This document shows, one piece after another, positions 28,480 through 39,065 of a DNA stretch of 64,000 bases. Origin of the DNA: Symbiodinium natans. Its lineage: Eukaryota; Sar; Dinophyceae; Suessiales; Symbiodiniaceae. A program made the translations under genes and the position numbers. The notes under the pieces are model-generated. The model had not been told where the DNA came from, searched no databases, and saw nothing but the letters and a program-made list of their open reading frames with translations. The stretch lies in contig CAJNDS010002445.1 in the NCBI GenBank assembly GCA_905221605.1, positions 81,501 to 145,500 of the forward strand, written 5' to 3'. Every line of letters begins with the position of its first letter. Within the stretch, counting starts at the first letter, position 1.

Positions 28480-29564
28480 TTACCGCCAAATCAGGGAGGA
28501 AGGACTTGCCCCCACAACCAAACAGCCAGAGGCCACGCCACAACAGAGGCCAGTTTGGAAACACAGATACAAGAGAGAGTGAAAGTACGTTATGTCCGAG
28601 CGGGTTTGACAGAGCCATCCGATCTTGCCTAGACAGCTTCGGAACCTCGAGGCCGCTTCGCTCGACAATTCCTTTGAGGGCTCTTCAACGCTTTTCTCGT
28701 CGTACATACTCCTGATGTCTGGTGTCGTCAAGGATGCTTTCACCGTAGATATGCCCCATCCGAAGGATGTAAAGACCAACTTCACATACTCTGGCTTCAA
28801 GCATGATCTGTCGTCCATCCCAACGGATCAGGCGGCCGAGGAATTCCATCTGCCCATCTTCGATCAGCCTTCCTGTCACTTTCACTTTCAAGACTGAACT
28901 TAAGGCTTCGTGGACATACTCGAACCCCTTTTCGGTGTGGGCAATATGAGCAAAGCATCCACGTAGGCTAACATGATGATGTACTCCCATCCGGATTCAA
29001 GGTTGACCCATCCGCTGAAAAGCGTCGGTTCAAGCGGACTCGCTTTCAGGCCTAGGGCAGAAACGATCTTATTCAGATGACGCTGCCAGTTAAGGCTAGC
29101 GGAACGCAAGCCGTACAACGCTTTCTCCAGTATCAGGTACGCGGTTTCGCCGCTCTCGAGCGCGAACGTCCTGGAAGCTCGATGATGGTTGGTTCGACCA
29201 CCTGCGCAACTGCGAACCTGTTGCGCGTGTGCGCTGCATACTGAGACAAAAGGTCGAAAACATCTGCACGCTCAGCATCCAAAACAGCTCACGCAACTCA
29301 AAAAGCTCATGTGTTGCCAATGCCTTTCAGGGTCTGAATGGCTCGTTCTGCTGGTGCATGTCTTTCGGGCGCAAAACTATCCTCAGTACCCTCATAAAGA
29401 TCCGCGAGGCTTGCTGCAATGTTCTTTGTGAGTCCTTCTGCGTCAGACATAAAAGCGGCTGCTTTGCACCAAAATGCCTGATCCAGAGCTGTAGGTGCTC
29501 TGCTGTAGTCGCGGTACTCTCCCTTCAGGTTTAGACGATGAATGCCAGTTTGGGGTAAAAACAC
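28480..29564 (-). mobile_element. Decayed Ty1/copia-type retrotransposon fragment
   Basis: Minus-strand frames in order match copia polyprotein landmarks. Near 29320-29400 an integrase-end-like segment reads FAPERHAPAERAIQTLKGIG. At 29050-29130 the reverse transcriptase LEKALYGLRSASLNWQRHL appears. At about 28960-29000 the catalytic box reads MLAYVDALLI, where the usual YVDD has become YVDA. Further on come RLIEDGQMEFLGRLI and, near 28600, EAASRFRSCLGKIGWLCQTR with SDITYF, the connection region before RNase H. Several frame changes separate these. No protease, RNase H or LTR was found. The element is a dead 3' portion; family assignment is good, activity is excluded by the frame breaks. Confidence 0.75.
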
Positions 29565-29947
29565 TGGTCGATTTGAAATTCTCTCGGGTTCAGATCAGTA
29601 CGTCTACGGGCAGGTGTGTTACCTCTCGTGCGCTGGCAATGTTTACTGTTCAGACATGTACGGAAACATGACCCTGCATGATGCTGAAGCTCTGCATGTT
29701 TGCTACGCACAGTATCGCCGCCTACATCTTCTCAAAAGTATGATTGTGATTGGGCTCATTCGGTTCTTTTCCATCTTGAAGCAAAGCTGCAAAAGTAGGC
29801 ACAGGTACTTGGGCGAATTGGAAGGCTCTTCAACTGTTGCCTAAACCCTCCGCAGAGGCCCAGCAAGTATTACGCCTCTTAAATAGCTACCCAAAGGCCA
29901 AGCAAGTATTTGGCCTCTTAAATTGCTGCCAAAACCCTCCACAGAGG

Positions 29948-30425
29948 GGGGGGCTTGGTTGCGGCTTCAGGGGGGAACTTTTGGGGGGGCTTTAAGGGCG
30001 CTTAAAAAGAGGGGAGAGGGGCTTAAAGGGGGGCCTTTAAGCCCCTTAAAACGGGGCCTTCAAGGGGGGGTTTAAGGGGGCTTTAAGGGGGGCTTAAAGG
30101 GTTTTAAAGGGGGGCTAAAAAAAAGGGGGGCTTGAAAGGGGGGCTTAAAGGGGGGTGCTTCAAGGGGGCTTAAAGGGGACTTTAAGGGGGGGGGGCTTCA
30201 GGGGGGGCTTAAGGGGGGCTTAAGGGGGGGCTTAAGGGGGGGGCTTAGGGGGGGCTTAGGGGGGGGGCTTAAGGGGGGGCTTAAGGCCAAGGGGGCTTAA
30301 GGGCTTTGACCCTTTGCCCCCCCCCCCCCCAGGGACCCCCCTTTGCAGGGACCCCTTTGAAGGGGGGCTTAAGGAGGGCTTAAAGCGGGGCTTAAGCCCC
30401 CCTTTGCCCAAAGGGGGGGGGGGCC
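29948..30425. repeat. G-rich array, AGGGGGGCTTAA-type units
   Basis: About 35 irregular units of (A)GGGGGG(G)CTTAA run in one orientation, ending in a short C-rich stretch (30310-30330). Strand asymmetry is extreme. Open frames through it are low complexity. Confidence 0.9.
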
Positions 30426-31455
30426 CATTCTTCTTGTAATTTAGTATATTAAAGGGAGTGAATGACAAGTGAGCACGCAATAAGATCTTTGTACGCGTGC
30501 TATTCATTCATGCGGGCTTATATTCGCCCGTCCCTTTAATAATAATATACGGTGTCACGCGTGAATAGACAAAAGGGCTTATTATGAAGAGATCTCTATT
30601 TTCAAGCCCTTTTGCACGCACACTGTACTACTTCTATAGGTTGTTCATGATCACCCGGGAAAGTACGCGCAATATTAATATTAAAACGAAGGTAAAGCAT
30701 GCACGCTTCGTATTAATATTAATGTTGTGGCCTTTTTCCCCCTTAATAATACAGTACGGGCGTATAAGGGCGAAAAGACCATTATGACGCCCGTAATATA
30801 TTAATTAAGGGCCCTTTCATGCTGTGTTAAAAGCCCCTCTAAAAGACTTATATTAGAATGGGGCTTTTACCTACAGCATTAAAGGGGGAAAAGGACACCC
30901 AAAAGACCATAAAATTAGTATATTCGTGCGTGAACTTACAATATACTATTTTATTGGACTTTTGGAGAAGTGAACGAAAGAAGAGAGTTCACGCACCTGC
31001 CCCAGAATCCCTCTTTGAACCTGTAATCCAGTTCATGAATGATGGATTCTCAAGGGTTAACCGCTCTCTCCCTGTCACACCTTGAGACCTTACATCTGGG
31101 CCGTTAACCTCTAACTCTAGTACTAATGAGCTCTAGACCTTGGAACCGCCCCTAGAAACCGTACCATCACGAGTCTTTCTTTTCTACGTGACAGGAACTC
31201 TCTTGACAAGGAACCCACCCTCGGGACTCAGCGAATCAGTTCTAGAAGCGTCCATCACCAGGTTTAGAGTGAACTAACCGAGCTCTCTTCATCCTTGTAA
31301 CCGCACCCCTGTCCCCTCTCTCGCCCATTAAAGACCCCTTAATAATACTATTATAAGCTCGCGCGTGAATAGTATTATAAAAGGGGGCTTATGGGCTAGA
31401 ATGGGGCTTTTCCAGAGTTCTCTATTCATTCGCTTGGTTTTCATGCGTCCTTTCA
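30426..31455. repeat. AT-rich cluster of short foldbacks
   Basis: Several imperfect inverted repeats lie side by side: about 30668-30715 (ATTAATATTAA arms with ACGAAG), 30808-30892 (CCCTTT...GTTAAAAGCCCC against GGGGCTTTTAC...AAAGGG) and 31335-31387 (CCCCTTAATAATACTATT against AATAGTATTATAAAAGGGGG). The word AGAATGGGGCTTTT occurs at 30855 and again near 31397. The middle (31030-31320) is unremarkable. No gene seen. Confidence 0.65.
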
Positions 31456-31460
31456 CTCCT

Positions 31461-31606
31461 AGCTCCTCGTTGCGAGTAAAACAAATAAGCCTCTCAGTCG
31501 GTTCCAGTATAAGTCTTGTGTCAGTCTTCCCCCAAAATTAGAACAGCAGGCAGCAAGGCGGCAAAGTGTGAACTTCTTTGGAACCGGAACTTTCTCTAAC
31601 TGTGCG
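31461..31606. repeat. 146-bp dispersed direct repeat, copy 1
   Basis: Nearly identical to 31972-32115 (AGCTCCTCGTTGCGAGTAAA ... GAACTTTCTCTAACTGTG), 511 bases apart. The match ends about six bases into the TIR of the element that follows copy 2. Confidence 0.9.
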
Positions 31607-31971
31607 AGAAAGATCGCACGCGAACAATGCAAGACTGCTTTGTCTTGAATGCCAGCTAAAGACAAGTTTAGCAAGCCAAGAACACGCGTATCGACGGCGT
31701 TTTTTTGTTTTCTTAAGTGTTGATGCAAACAGTATCGAATAGAAAAATCTTGTTTGTCTGTGAGTTGATTTCAATCATTATTGAACTCAAATGGGTTCCA
31801 AAAAGCAGCTCAATTCCGGGCACCGAAAACGGGCCCAGATTTTGGATTTCCTGTGTGAACATACAAGGCCACCCAGGTTGGAGCCTCAAATTGGAACCCA
31901 AGTTTAGGAGCCATTTTTGGGCCCAGTTGCGGCGTTTTTTTCACACACGGGAAGCCAGATCTGGCTTTCAC

Positions 31972-32115
31972 AGCTCCTCGTTGCGAGTAAAACAAATAAG
32001 CCTCTCAGTCGGTTCCAGTCTAAGTCTTGTGTCAGTCTTCCCCCAAAATTAGAACAGCAGGCAGCAAGGCGGCAAAGTGTGAACTTGTTTGGAACCGGAA
32101 CTTTCTCTAACTGTG
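31972..32115. repeat. 146-bp dispersed direct repeat, copy 2
   Basis: See 31461-31606; only a few substitutions separate the copies. It abuts the left TIR at 32110. Confidence 0.9.
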
Positions 32116-33712
32116 GAGGTCACTGGAGCTTCCCTACCTTTTCGATCAATTTTGCTGCTTCTCATCTTGGGTTTCAGATTCTCCAGGTTTTGGTGCAAGG
32201 CCTGATGGCAGAAGAGGAGAAAAGAAGGGTGCAGAGTCAACATCGGTGGAAACTGCAGCTTGGAAAAGTTCAATGCTTTGAAACAAGTGTTTTTAAAAGC
32301 CTCTGACAGTGCCGTTTGGGCAGAAATCAACTGCAGGACGAGACGAGTTCAACCGTGGTGTTGATTCGTTTGCGCGCGACGCCCAAGCCAAACCACTTGA
32401 GAATTGCAAAGTGTATTACCAGAATGTGAATAAGTGCGAGCGAAGCGAGCGAAACACCAGAGTAAATTCAACAAATTTAACTGATCAAGTGTTGATTTCG
32501 AGGGTTTTTTTCTTCATTTTCGGAGACTTTAGAAATTTTGAAAATTTGTTGAATGGTGCTGAATCCAGGGAAGAATTGCAACACGCCAAAACGAAAGACA
32601 AAGCATTGAGGGCACCCAGCCTGAAAGAAAGCAGAGTTTCTTCTGCTCAATCTTCTGTCAAATTTCAGTGTGCCTTGAATTTCTGTTTGGCCATTTTGGA
32701 AAATCAAAGACAAGAGAACGCAATCGAAGCTTTGTCAAAAAAAGTCGAAAGGAATGGAAATCGAGGCTGGGCGACTCTCAAGTCGTTCTGGTCATGATGA
32801 GAGGTCAGTGTGATTGTTTTTTTTCAATGTCAGCAAGAACTGCAAAAATATTGGTTTTTCGTTTTTGAACTTTGGAGAAATCGAGAAAACACTGGAAAGA
32901 AGCCAGAGTCGTGAAACTTAGACAATTTTCTTCAGATTTAGCAGCAGATTCATACACAGCAACACTTTTTGTTTTTTTTCAGTTCAAATTGCCTTCGCCC
33001 GTCTAAAAACAATTTTTCTCTTTTGCTTTTGTTCAATGTTTTCTTTGTTTTTTGTCGGGATGATCTCTCGGCTGAGTTGCAAGCTTCAGAAAGAGAGAGT
33101 GAGAAAAGCCCTGAACCAAAACACAAACAGATCGTTCAGCAAGTGTTTTGGTGAGTGCTGTCAGCCCGGTAAGCTGTCGATTGACCAGAAAGACAATGAA
33201 AAAAATTTGCAATCGGAACTTAAAGATATCCATAAGAATGTGCGTTTTGTGGTTTCGGCTGTTTTTCTGAGTGTGCATGTGCAAGAGTGTTGTGGATGTG
33301 TGTGTGTGAGTTTGTGGTTGCAAAGTGGGTTGGTTTGCGGGTGCAAGTGTGTGTGTGTGTGGGTAAAGGGTGGTAAGGCATGGAGTCTCAGAAGTGACAC
33401 CAAAAAAAACAGTGACCTTGCAGTGGTGTCTGTGTGTGTTTACCTCGTTTTTTCATTGTGAATGGGTGTGCTGTGTTGTGGTTTCGGCGTTTTGGCAGAG
33501 GGTCGTGTGTGTCATGGAGTGTGGTGTGTCATTGTGTGGGTGCAAAGTGGCTTTAGTGGGTGGTGTGCGTTTGCGTGCATGTCGGCTGGGTTCTGTGGCT
33601 GTTCAAGTGTGGAAGTGTGCGGGTGGTGAAAGGTGTGTGTGGATTTGGAGACACAAAAAGAGGGCAAGAAATCAACCCCAAAAGGTAGGGAAGCCGAAGT
33701 GACCTCCACAGT
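32110..33712. mobile_element. 1.6-kb terminal-inverted-repeat element (copy 2, complete)
   Basis: The left end (32110-32142, beginning ACTGTGGAGGTCACT) and right end (33680-33712) are inverted copies over 33 bases with three adjacent mismatches at positions 16-18. The interior from 32813 matches 1-897. Interior frames give no transposase, so it looks like a non-autonomous DNA element. A target-site duplication is not clear: the flanks are TCTCTA and GACTGA. Confidence 0.7.
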
Positions 33713-36560
33713 GACTGATCAGAACAGGGCTGAACCCCCTGCTACTGGAGACTGTTGGTTACTTTCCTTCCGGTTTGTGCCCAAATATGCTGCAGCGATA
33801 TCGGCCGATCTCACCTGGCGTGCCTTGAAACATGGAGGTGCCATTCAACCACCTGGAACTCCTGGAACCCTAGCTACTGGAGTTTGGCAACATTCAGATG
33901 CGGGTTGTTAGGATCCAAGGTTCTGATTGTTTCCAACGAACTACCCTTTGTCCTGGAGGCAGAACAGGATCGCCCTTGCGCAGGTCCCTTTGTTTACAAG
34001 TTCGCTGAGGATGGAAGCCATGGCAATGAGGCGAACAGCAAGGAAGCTTGGACTCTGATTGTCCGTTGCTCGCATCTTGGAACCTTTATGATTAGATTTC
34101 CCTAAACCCTTCTCACATATAGCCTGCGCGGGCCACGGTCGCCAAGGTTGGTTGCCCTCCACGTAGAAGAAGTGCCCGCATCCAGGTAACATCATCACCA
34201 GCCAGCGAGTTGGGGTGTAGCCAAGGGTAGCCGAGGGGACGAGACCAAGAAAGGCAACATTCCTCGTCCACCGTGGCCTGAAACCAGTGGTGTGTTCGAC
34301 CAGCAATGAGTGGCGGGGCCACCAAGATGCTCGTGCGGAATTCGGCAGCAATGTAGGAACGACAGCTATGGCGAGGTCGCGTGGCAATGGGGCAGGGGAG
34401 ACCGTCCGGTGGTAGTTCAGAATTCGATATTCGCCGTCCACTCTGCGCTTTAAACGCGTTCCCGTCACCACTGGCCGTGCCATTGGCGAAGTGCATGTGC
34501 CTTCCTTCCGATCTACGAAGTCTGCAAGGCTGACGGCAACTGGGCTGAGCTTTCAAACATCCCTTGAGACTTGGTTGCTACACGAGGTTTGAAAAAATAG
34601 TTGTGTTTGGCCACCGCAAGTTCTCTCCAAAGGAAATAGCTTTACTGTCAAAGTCCTTTGCCTGAAAAGCCTTGTCAATCCACTCGACGTGCCCATGTCA
34701 GAGTCTCTTAGCGATGCAAGTGTGCCAGTTGACTGACCTGAAGTCGCTGAAGCTGGGATTTGGGATTCGAAGCTGAGAGTTGACCAGCCGAAATGGAGAT
34801 TATGGACGGAGGCCGCAGCGCTGCTGCAGTCATCAAGCAAGCAGATTTGACCGCGCATGCCAGGGGACATTTGCTCATTGAGCAACTGTCACGCCTTTCC
34901 AGACCGGACGTTCTGTGCGTCGGAAGAGCTTTTCCGCTGCCAGGTGCCCACCTTCAGAGAGGAGCCACAGATAGGGGTGTCTCCAAACGCTTTCTGCAAG
35001 AGTGAAGTTGCAGACGAAGGCGAGCAACACTCAAACACCACAGTTGGTCTGCTTAAAACCTGGGGTGGCCTGATATTACGGCACGCGCCAACGTATCGTT
35101 CCGCCGTCCTCCCATTGGAGGGGCTTTTTGATGTGCCACAAGCCACGGCACACAGCGAGCATTGCTGATGGTTCACGGCAGCTCTTCCGAGTCACGCCAA
35201 AGCCTGCTTCGAAGCCACATGCAATTGAGGATGCTGAGCCACAAGTAAGGGACTGGCGCTTTGCGGAACTGCACACTACTGACCTAGCTGTTTTGCGAGA
35301 AGTGGACGTTTGCATTCCTTTTCGACTGCCTGGAAACGGCTGGTGGCACCCTCAACCATGCGGGGGCCCAATCATGTCCGCCGAGAATGGCACGACGCTG
35401 CTACGGCGCGCTGGGCCGCTTGCAAAGGGCTTGCCAGGTCGAGACATCCCACCAAGCAAAGTCTTAACATATTGCCATCGAAACCCTCAAGAGCCAGCCC
35501 TCTGCTCTCAAAGTGATAACTTCCTTCCCTTACAAGCATAAGGGCGACGGAGTAATTCACTACCAGCAAGTAGATGCTTCCGCTAGAACGCTGTGGTATC
35601 GAATGTGCCAATTCCCAAGAGCATCCCTCCTTGGGGAGCGGAAGCGGAGAATTTGCTGGGAATTGCGGGAAACACGACACTGGATCCTGACGGGGTTGTG
35701 GTGGAACCACGCTTTCGAGTGGGAGCCGAGACATCTGGACAGGCACGACAGGCGAACAACAGCTGGATGGCTCCTGACAATTTGGGCACCCGCCCCCCCG
35801 AGATTGCTTCTGCAAGAATGCAAACATTCAATGTGATATGAGCTGCGGAGGGCGATGGAAGTAGCCTCTTGGCTACTCTTGGATAGCCCCACTGGCTGAT
35901 CACCGCGGGGCAGGAAGATTCAGTGGGGCGAACACCTGATCCCTCACTGACTGGTCACGGTGCGTGCTTCTACGTTGCACTGTGCTGGTTTTCTGCCTTG
36001 ATCGACACTGCCTGGAGAGCCGGGCTGGAGTGGCGTCTTGCAAATGACTCTTAAAGGAGCTACCTTGGCACCTTTTGGCTGTGGGCATCATTGGCTGATC
36101 ACCATGGTCAGTCGGCTGTGGCTACTTACGGAAGACCCCACTGGCTGATCACCATGGGGCAAATTTGGCCTACCCTCCCTGTGGGAGGGGTAGGCCCCGA
36201 TGGAGTATTGCATCATGCCTCGGTTGCCGCAACAGTCAAACTTCGGCCGATGCAACCGTTCGCGTAGGCTCACACCGCCCGTTCTTGGAATGTCGGCATT
36301 GGTAGCTGCGAGTATGTGACTATCCAACTTGCAGGTTGCCAACTTATTCAGATGATTGCGTGATGGTGGTTTTGTTCTCTGGCACACAATCGCATTTTGC
36401 GATTCCCCCAAACGACTTGGGACTACATCGACGAGCTTGGGTACTGAGCGCGTGGGGCTTTTCTTAGTTGTTTCGCCGCCTTCTTCTGGTTTGTCGGTTG
36501 GTTGTTGCGTGGCTGCTTTGGTTGGTTGGGTGGTTTCTTCGTTCTTGGTTGTGTTGCTTT
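33713..36560. other. Unassigned sequence with scattered short repeats
   Basis: No gene recognised. Minus frames at 33941-34483 and 34113-34556 and plus frames at 34793-35541 look mildly protein-like but carry no domain I know, and could be exons or decayed elements. The word CACTGGCTGATCACC recurs at 35889, 36138 and, as ATTGGCTGATCACC, at 36090. Confidence 0.35.
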
Positions 36561-38280
36561 TTTCTGGCGATCTGTTTCACACCTAGTTGAGAAACCCACA
36601 AGAACGGCCTACTGTGCTACCGATGTAGTAAAGAGGCGCCCGCTTTAAAAAAAGAAGAGAGTCCGCCTTGGCAAGATGAGCTTCCCGAGGTCTGGCCGAT
36701 CTGACCTGACGTGCCCTTTGAGACATTGTGGAACCCCAGCCACTGGAGTTTGGCAGCATTAGGGTTCGGGGGGTTGGACACCTCTCCACTCCTACAGCCC
36801 TGGGGTCCGATGATATGCAGCGTTTGGTGTCAACCTCACAAAACCCGTCCTGGGGTACCGGGCGGAAAGGACCTCCCTAGTGGTGGTCCAGTCACCTTCG
36901 CCCAGAGTTTCTTGCCGGGAGGGAAGCCCTCTATATGACTAGGCGATCAGGTCCATGTGTGTAGACTCCCAGGAGTCCAAGCACGACCCTCTTTTCTGGG
37001 CTGAAGCTTGCAAGTCTTCCCTGGCAGGTTTCCTCTAGCAAGAGGTATCTCCCCTCATAGGTTTGAGGTTGGTAGGGATTCGTTTGCCCTGGAATAAGGC
37101 ATTTGGAGAGTTTGATAGGGTGATAGTTGACGGGTCCAACTACTTGGACCCGGAGCGAAAGCGGTAGAGTATCCTGTCATACTCTACGGATCCCGGGCAG
37201 TTGTTCCTGACTGCCATCCCACTAGTGTGGTTGAGTCCCCGGGACCCCGCCTCAGGCAGGCCTTGGGCTGTACAGAGCTTCTTGTGAACCCAGTCAGTAA
37301 GAGCGAGAACGCTGTGGGCGTCCTGGGCTACCCTCGCTTACCTGGATAAGTAGCCAAAGGTCGGACGTGATGAAGAAGAACTGAGTGACAGTCTTTCTCA
37401 CATGACCTTCTCCTCAAGATGAGGTTTTGGCTTCCCGTTAGTCGGCCAGTACAAAGATCTGGTCTTGACTCCCCCTAGGAGGTAGTGGCTAGCTAGCTGC
37501 TAAGCCGACCTAAGTTGTTGGCAGTACAGAAGCTGTCTTACAGTGGCATGTCTGTGCAAGAGCATGTGTTTTTGTGCATAGCTTTGTTTTGGCATGGCAA
37601 GAACTTGTTTTGGCATGGCATGACGTTTGGTTCAGTTCCCAGTGATGAGTTTGGAGAGCACTGAGCTTGCTGTGCAAAGCCTTGAAGCAGTGCGTGTGAA
37701 GCTCTGAGGGACAGACTTTTGCAGTTACTCACTCCGTGTGCGTGCCCACGTCGTACCGTTACGTGTGCGTTGGGAACCTGACTGAGGCATGGTGAGTGCA
37801 TGCTGATGGTTTTGAGACAGACTTGAAGTCCTGAAGCATTCCCCAAAGGTTTTGCATGTTTCTTTTGCTTTCCTCCTTTGTGTAGCAAAGTTGAGATGGA
37901 ATTTGTAAGCCTTGAGACCTGAGCTTTTGGAGAGAGCTTTCTGCTGACATTAGGCAGTCCAGCTGAACACCACGGTGTTTGGCTCAAGTGCGACTTGCAA
38001 AAAGAACTGCGCGAGTGCTCTGCTTTTCACACAGGCGCGTGGCTTCGGAATTTCGTGTCAGACATGTGCTGCCACAGTTTCGGTCGGTTTCGTTCCTAGT
38101 TATCTGTTCTGTTTTGCTGAAGGTACCTCTGCAACTTTGCAGAAAACCAGACGCTGGACTATGCAGCCGTCAAGCAGGTGGGGGGAGGCAAGCGTGGCAA
38201 GCCGCAGCCCGGCCAAACAATGGACTTCAATGGACAAAGTATATGAGAATGGAAAGCTCCCGACCTCCAGTTTTTGTTTT
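36561..38280. other. Unassigned sequence
   Basis: No gene recognised. The 36.8-37.5 kb part has almost no open frames and a mixed composition typical of spacer DNA. An 11-base match to the 3' end of the dinoflagellate spliced leader (TTTGGCTCAAG) is at 37978-37988. Confidence 0.35.
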
Positions 38281-39065
38281 TGTCCAAGGCTCATCACCTG
38301 CGACAAGTGTGTGGATGCTTTTCCAGCAGTGCAGTACTGCGCCCAGTGCGTGCGCAGGCACCAGAGCAACACAAAGGACAGTGCCTCTGACAATTGCCTT
38401 TGCCTTTCCGTCCTACTACGCAGCCCTTTCTAGTACCCCCTCTACAGATCGATTCGGCGTGTGGTGAACATCATCTAACCCGGAAAAGCCGCTTGTGGAA
38501 GTTGGCTGTCGTTCCAGATCTTGGATGTGAAGACAGCCGTGCATGGGCTGGGTTGTAATTTACAATGTCGAATCTGACTTGAGGTCCTTATTGCAGAGCG
38601 CAAACTTTGAATAACTGCTATGTAGGAAAGTCAAACGTGTCTCTCTATGTGTCGTTTATTTGGATAAGACATATTGCGCAAGAATCGGCTGCGGCAGGCT
38701 CTGTGCCGAGTGCTCGGAGCACCGCCGGCGCTCCAAGGCTTCGGCCGCGCACATGCTGACAGCGCTCGAGGCAGAGAGCTTTAGCAGAGGGGGGTTGTGT
38801 TCTTGTGCTTTTGTGCTTTTATTTTGTGCTTTTGTGCTTTTGTGCTTTATATGGTGTGGAATCTCTTTCTGCGTTCTCTTCCATCTGCCAGATGCTGGCC
38901 CTCAAAGACCTGCAAAAGCAGCAAGAGCACTCCCTCCACCGAGCTGCAATGCGCGCCTGTCGCTAGCCCATCTGTGATGCTAGCACCTCTAGCCTGTTTT
39001 GCTCACATAGGCACTGGCCATCCGCACCGCAAGCTGGAGTTCTTCTGCGAGGCGCGCCAGCGAAA
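38281..39065 (+). CDS. B-box zinc-finger gene pieces, split by introns
   Basis: Three plus-strand pieces together spell B-box fingers. Piece 1 (about 38293-38349) is ITCDKCVDAFPAVQYCAQC, followed directly by a GT (38350). Piece 2 (about 38690-38790) is LCAECSEHRRRSKASAAHML, after an upstream GCGGCAG acceptor. Joined in order, the spacing C-x2-C...C-x2-C...C-x2-C-x2-H...H is that of a B-box. A further piece near 39010-39060 reads GHPHRKLEFFCEA, like the start of a second B-box (C..H....LE.FC). A helical stretch (MLALKDLQKQQEHSLHRAAM) lies between them at about 38891-38950. B-boxes bind zinc and mediate protein contacts in TRIM-like proteins. Exact exon borders are uncertain, and the last piece has lost a cysteine, so the gene may be decaying. 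Confidence 0.5.
38806..38852. repeat. GTGCTTTT microsatellite
   Basis: Five or six units of TTGTGCTTTTGTGC type stand in the intron-like DNA following the second B-box piece. Confidence 0.85.

Noticed and set aside
33036-33702. Cys-rich plus-strand frames within the TIR element, possibly small secreted proteins.
   Set aside because: Composition follows the GTGTGT-rich DNA, and the corresponding frames are not preserved between the two element copies.
36800-37530. Segment with almost no open frames, considered as an rRNA or other non-coding RNA gene.
   Set aside because: No rRNA, tRNA or snRNA signature words or convincing folds were recognised.
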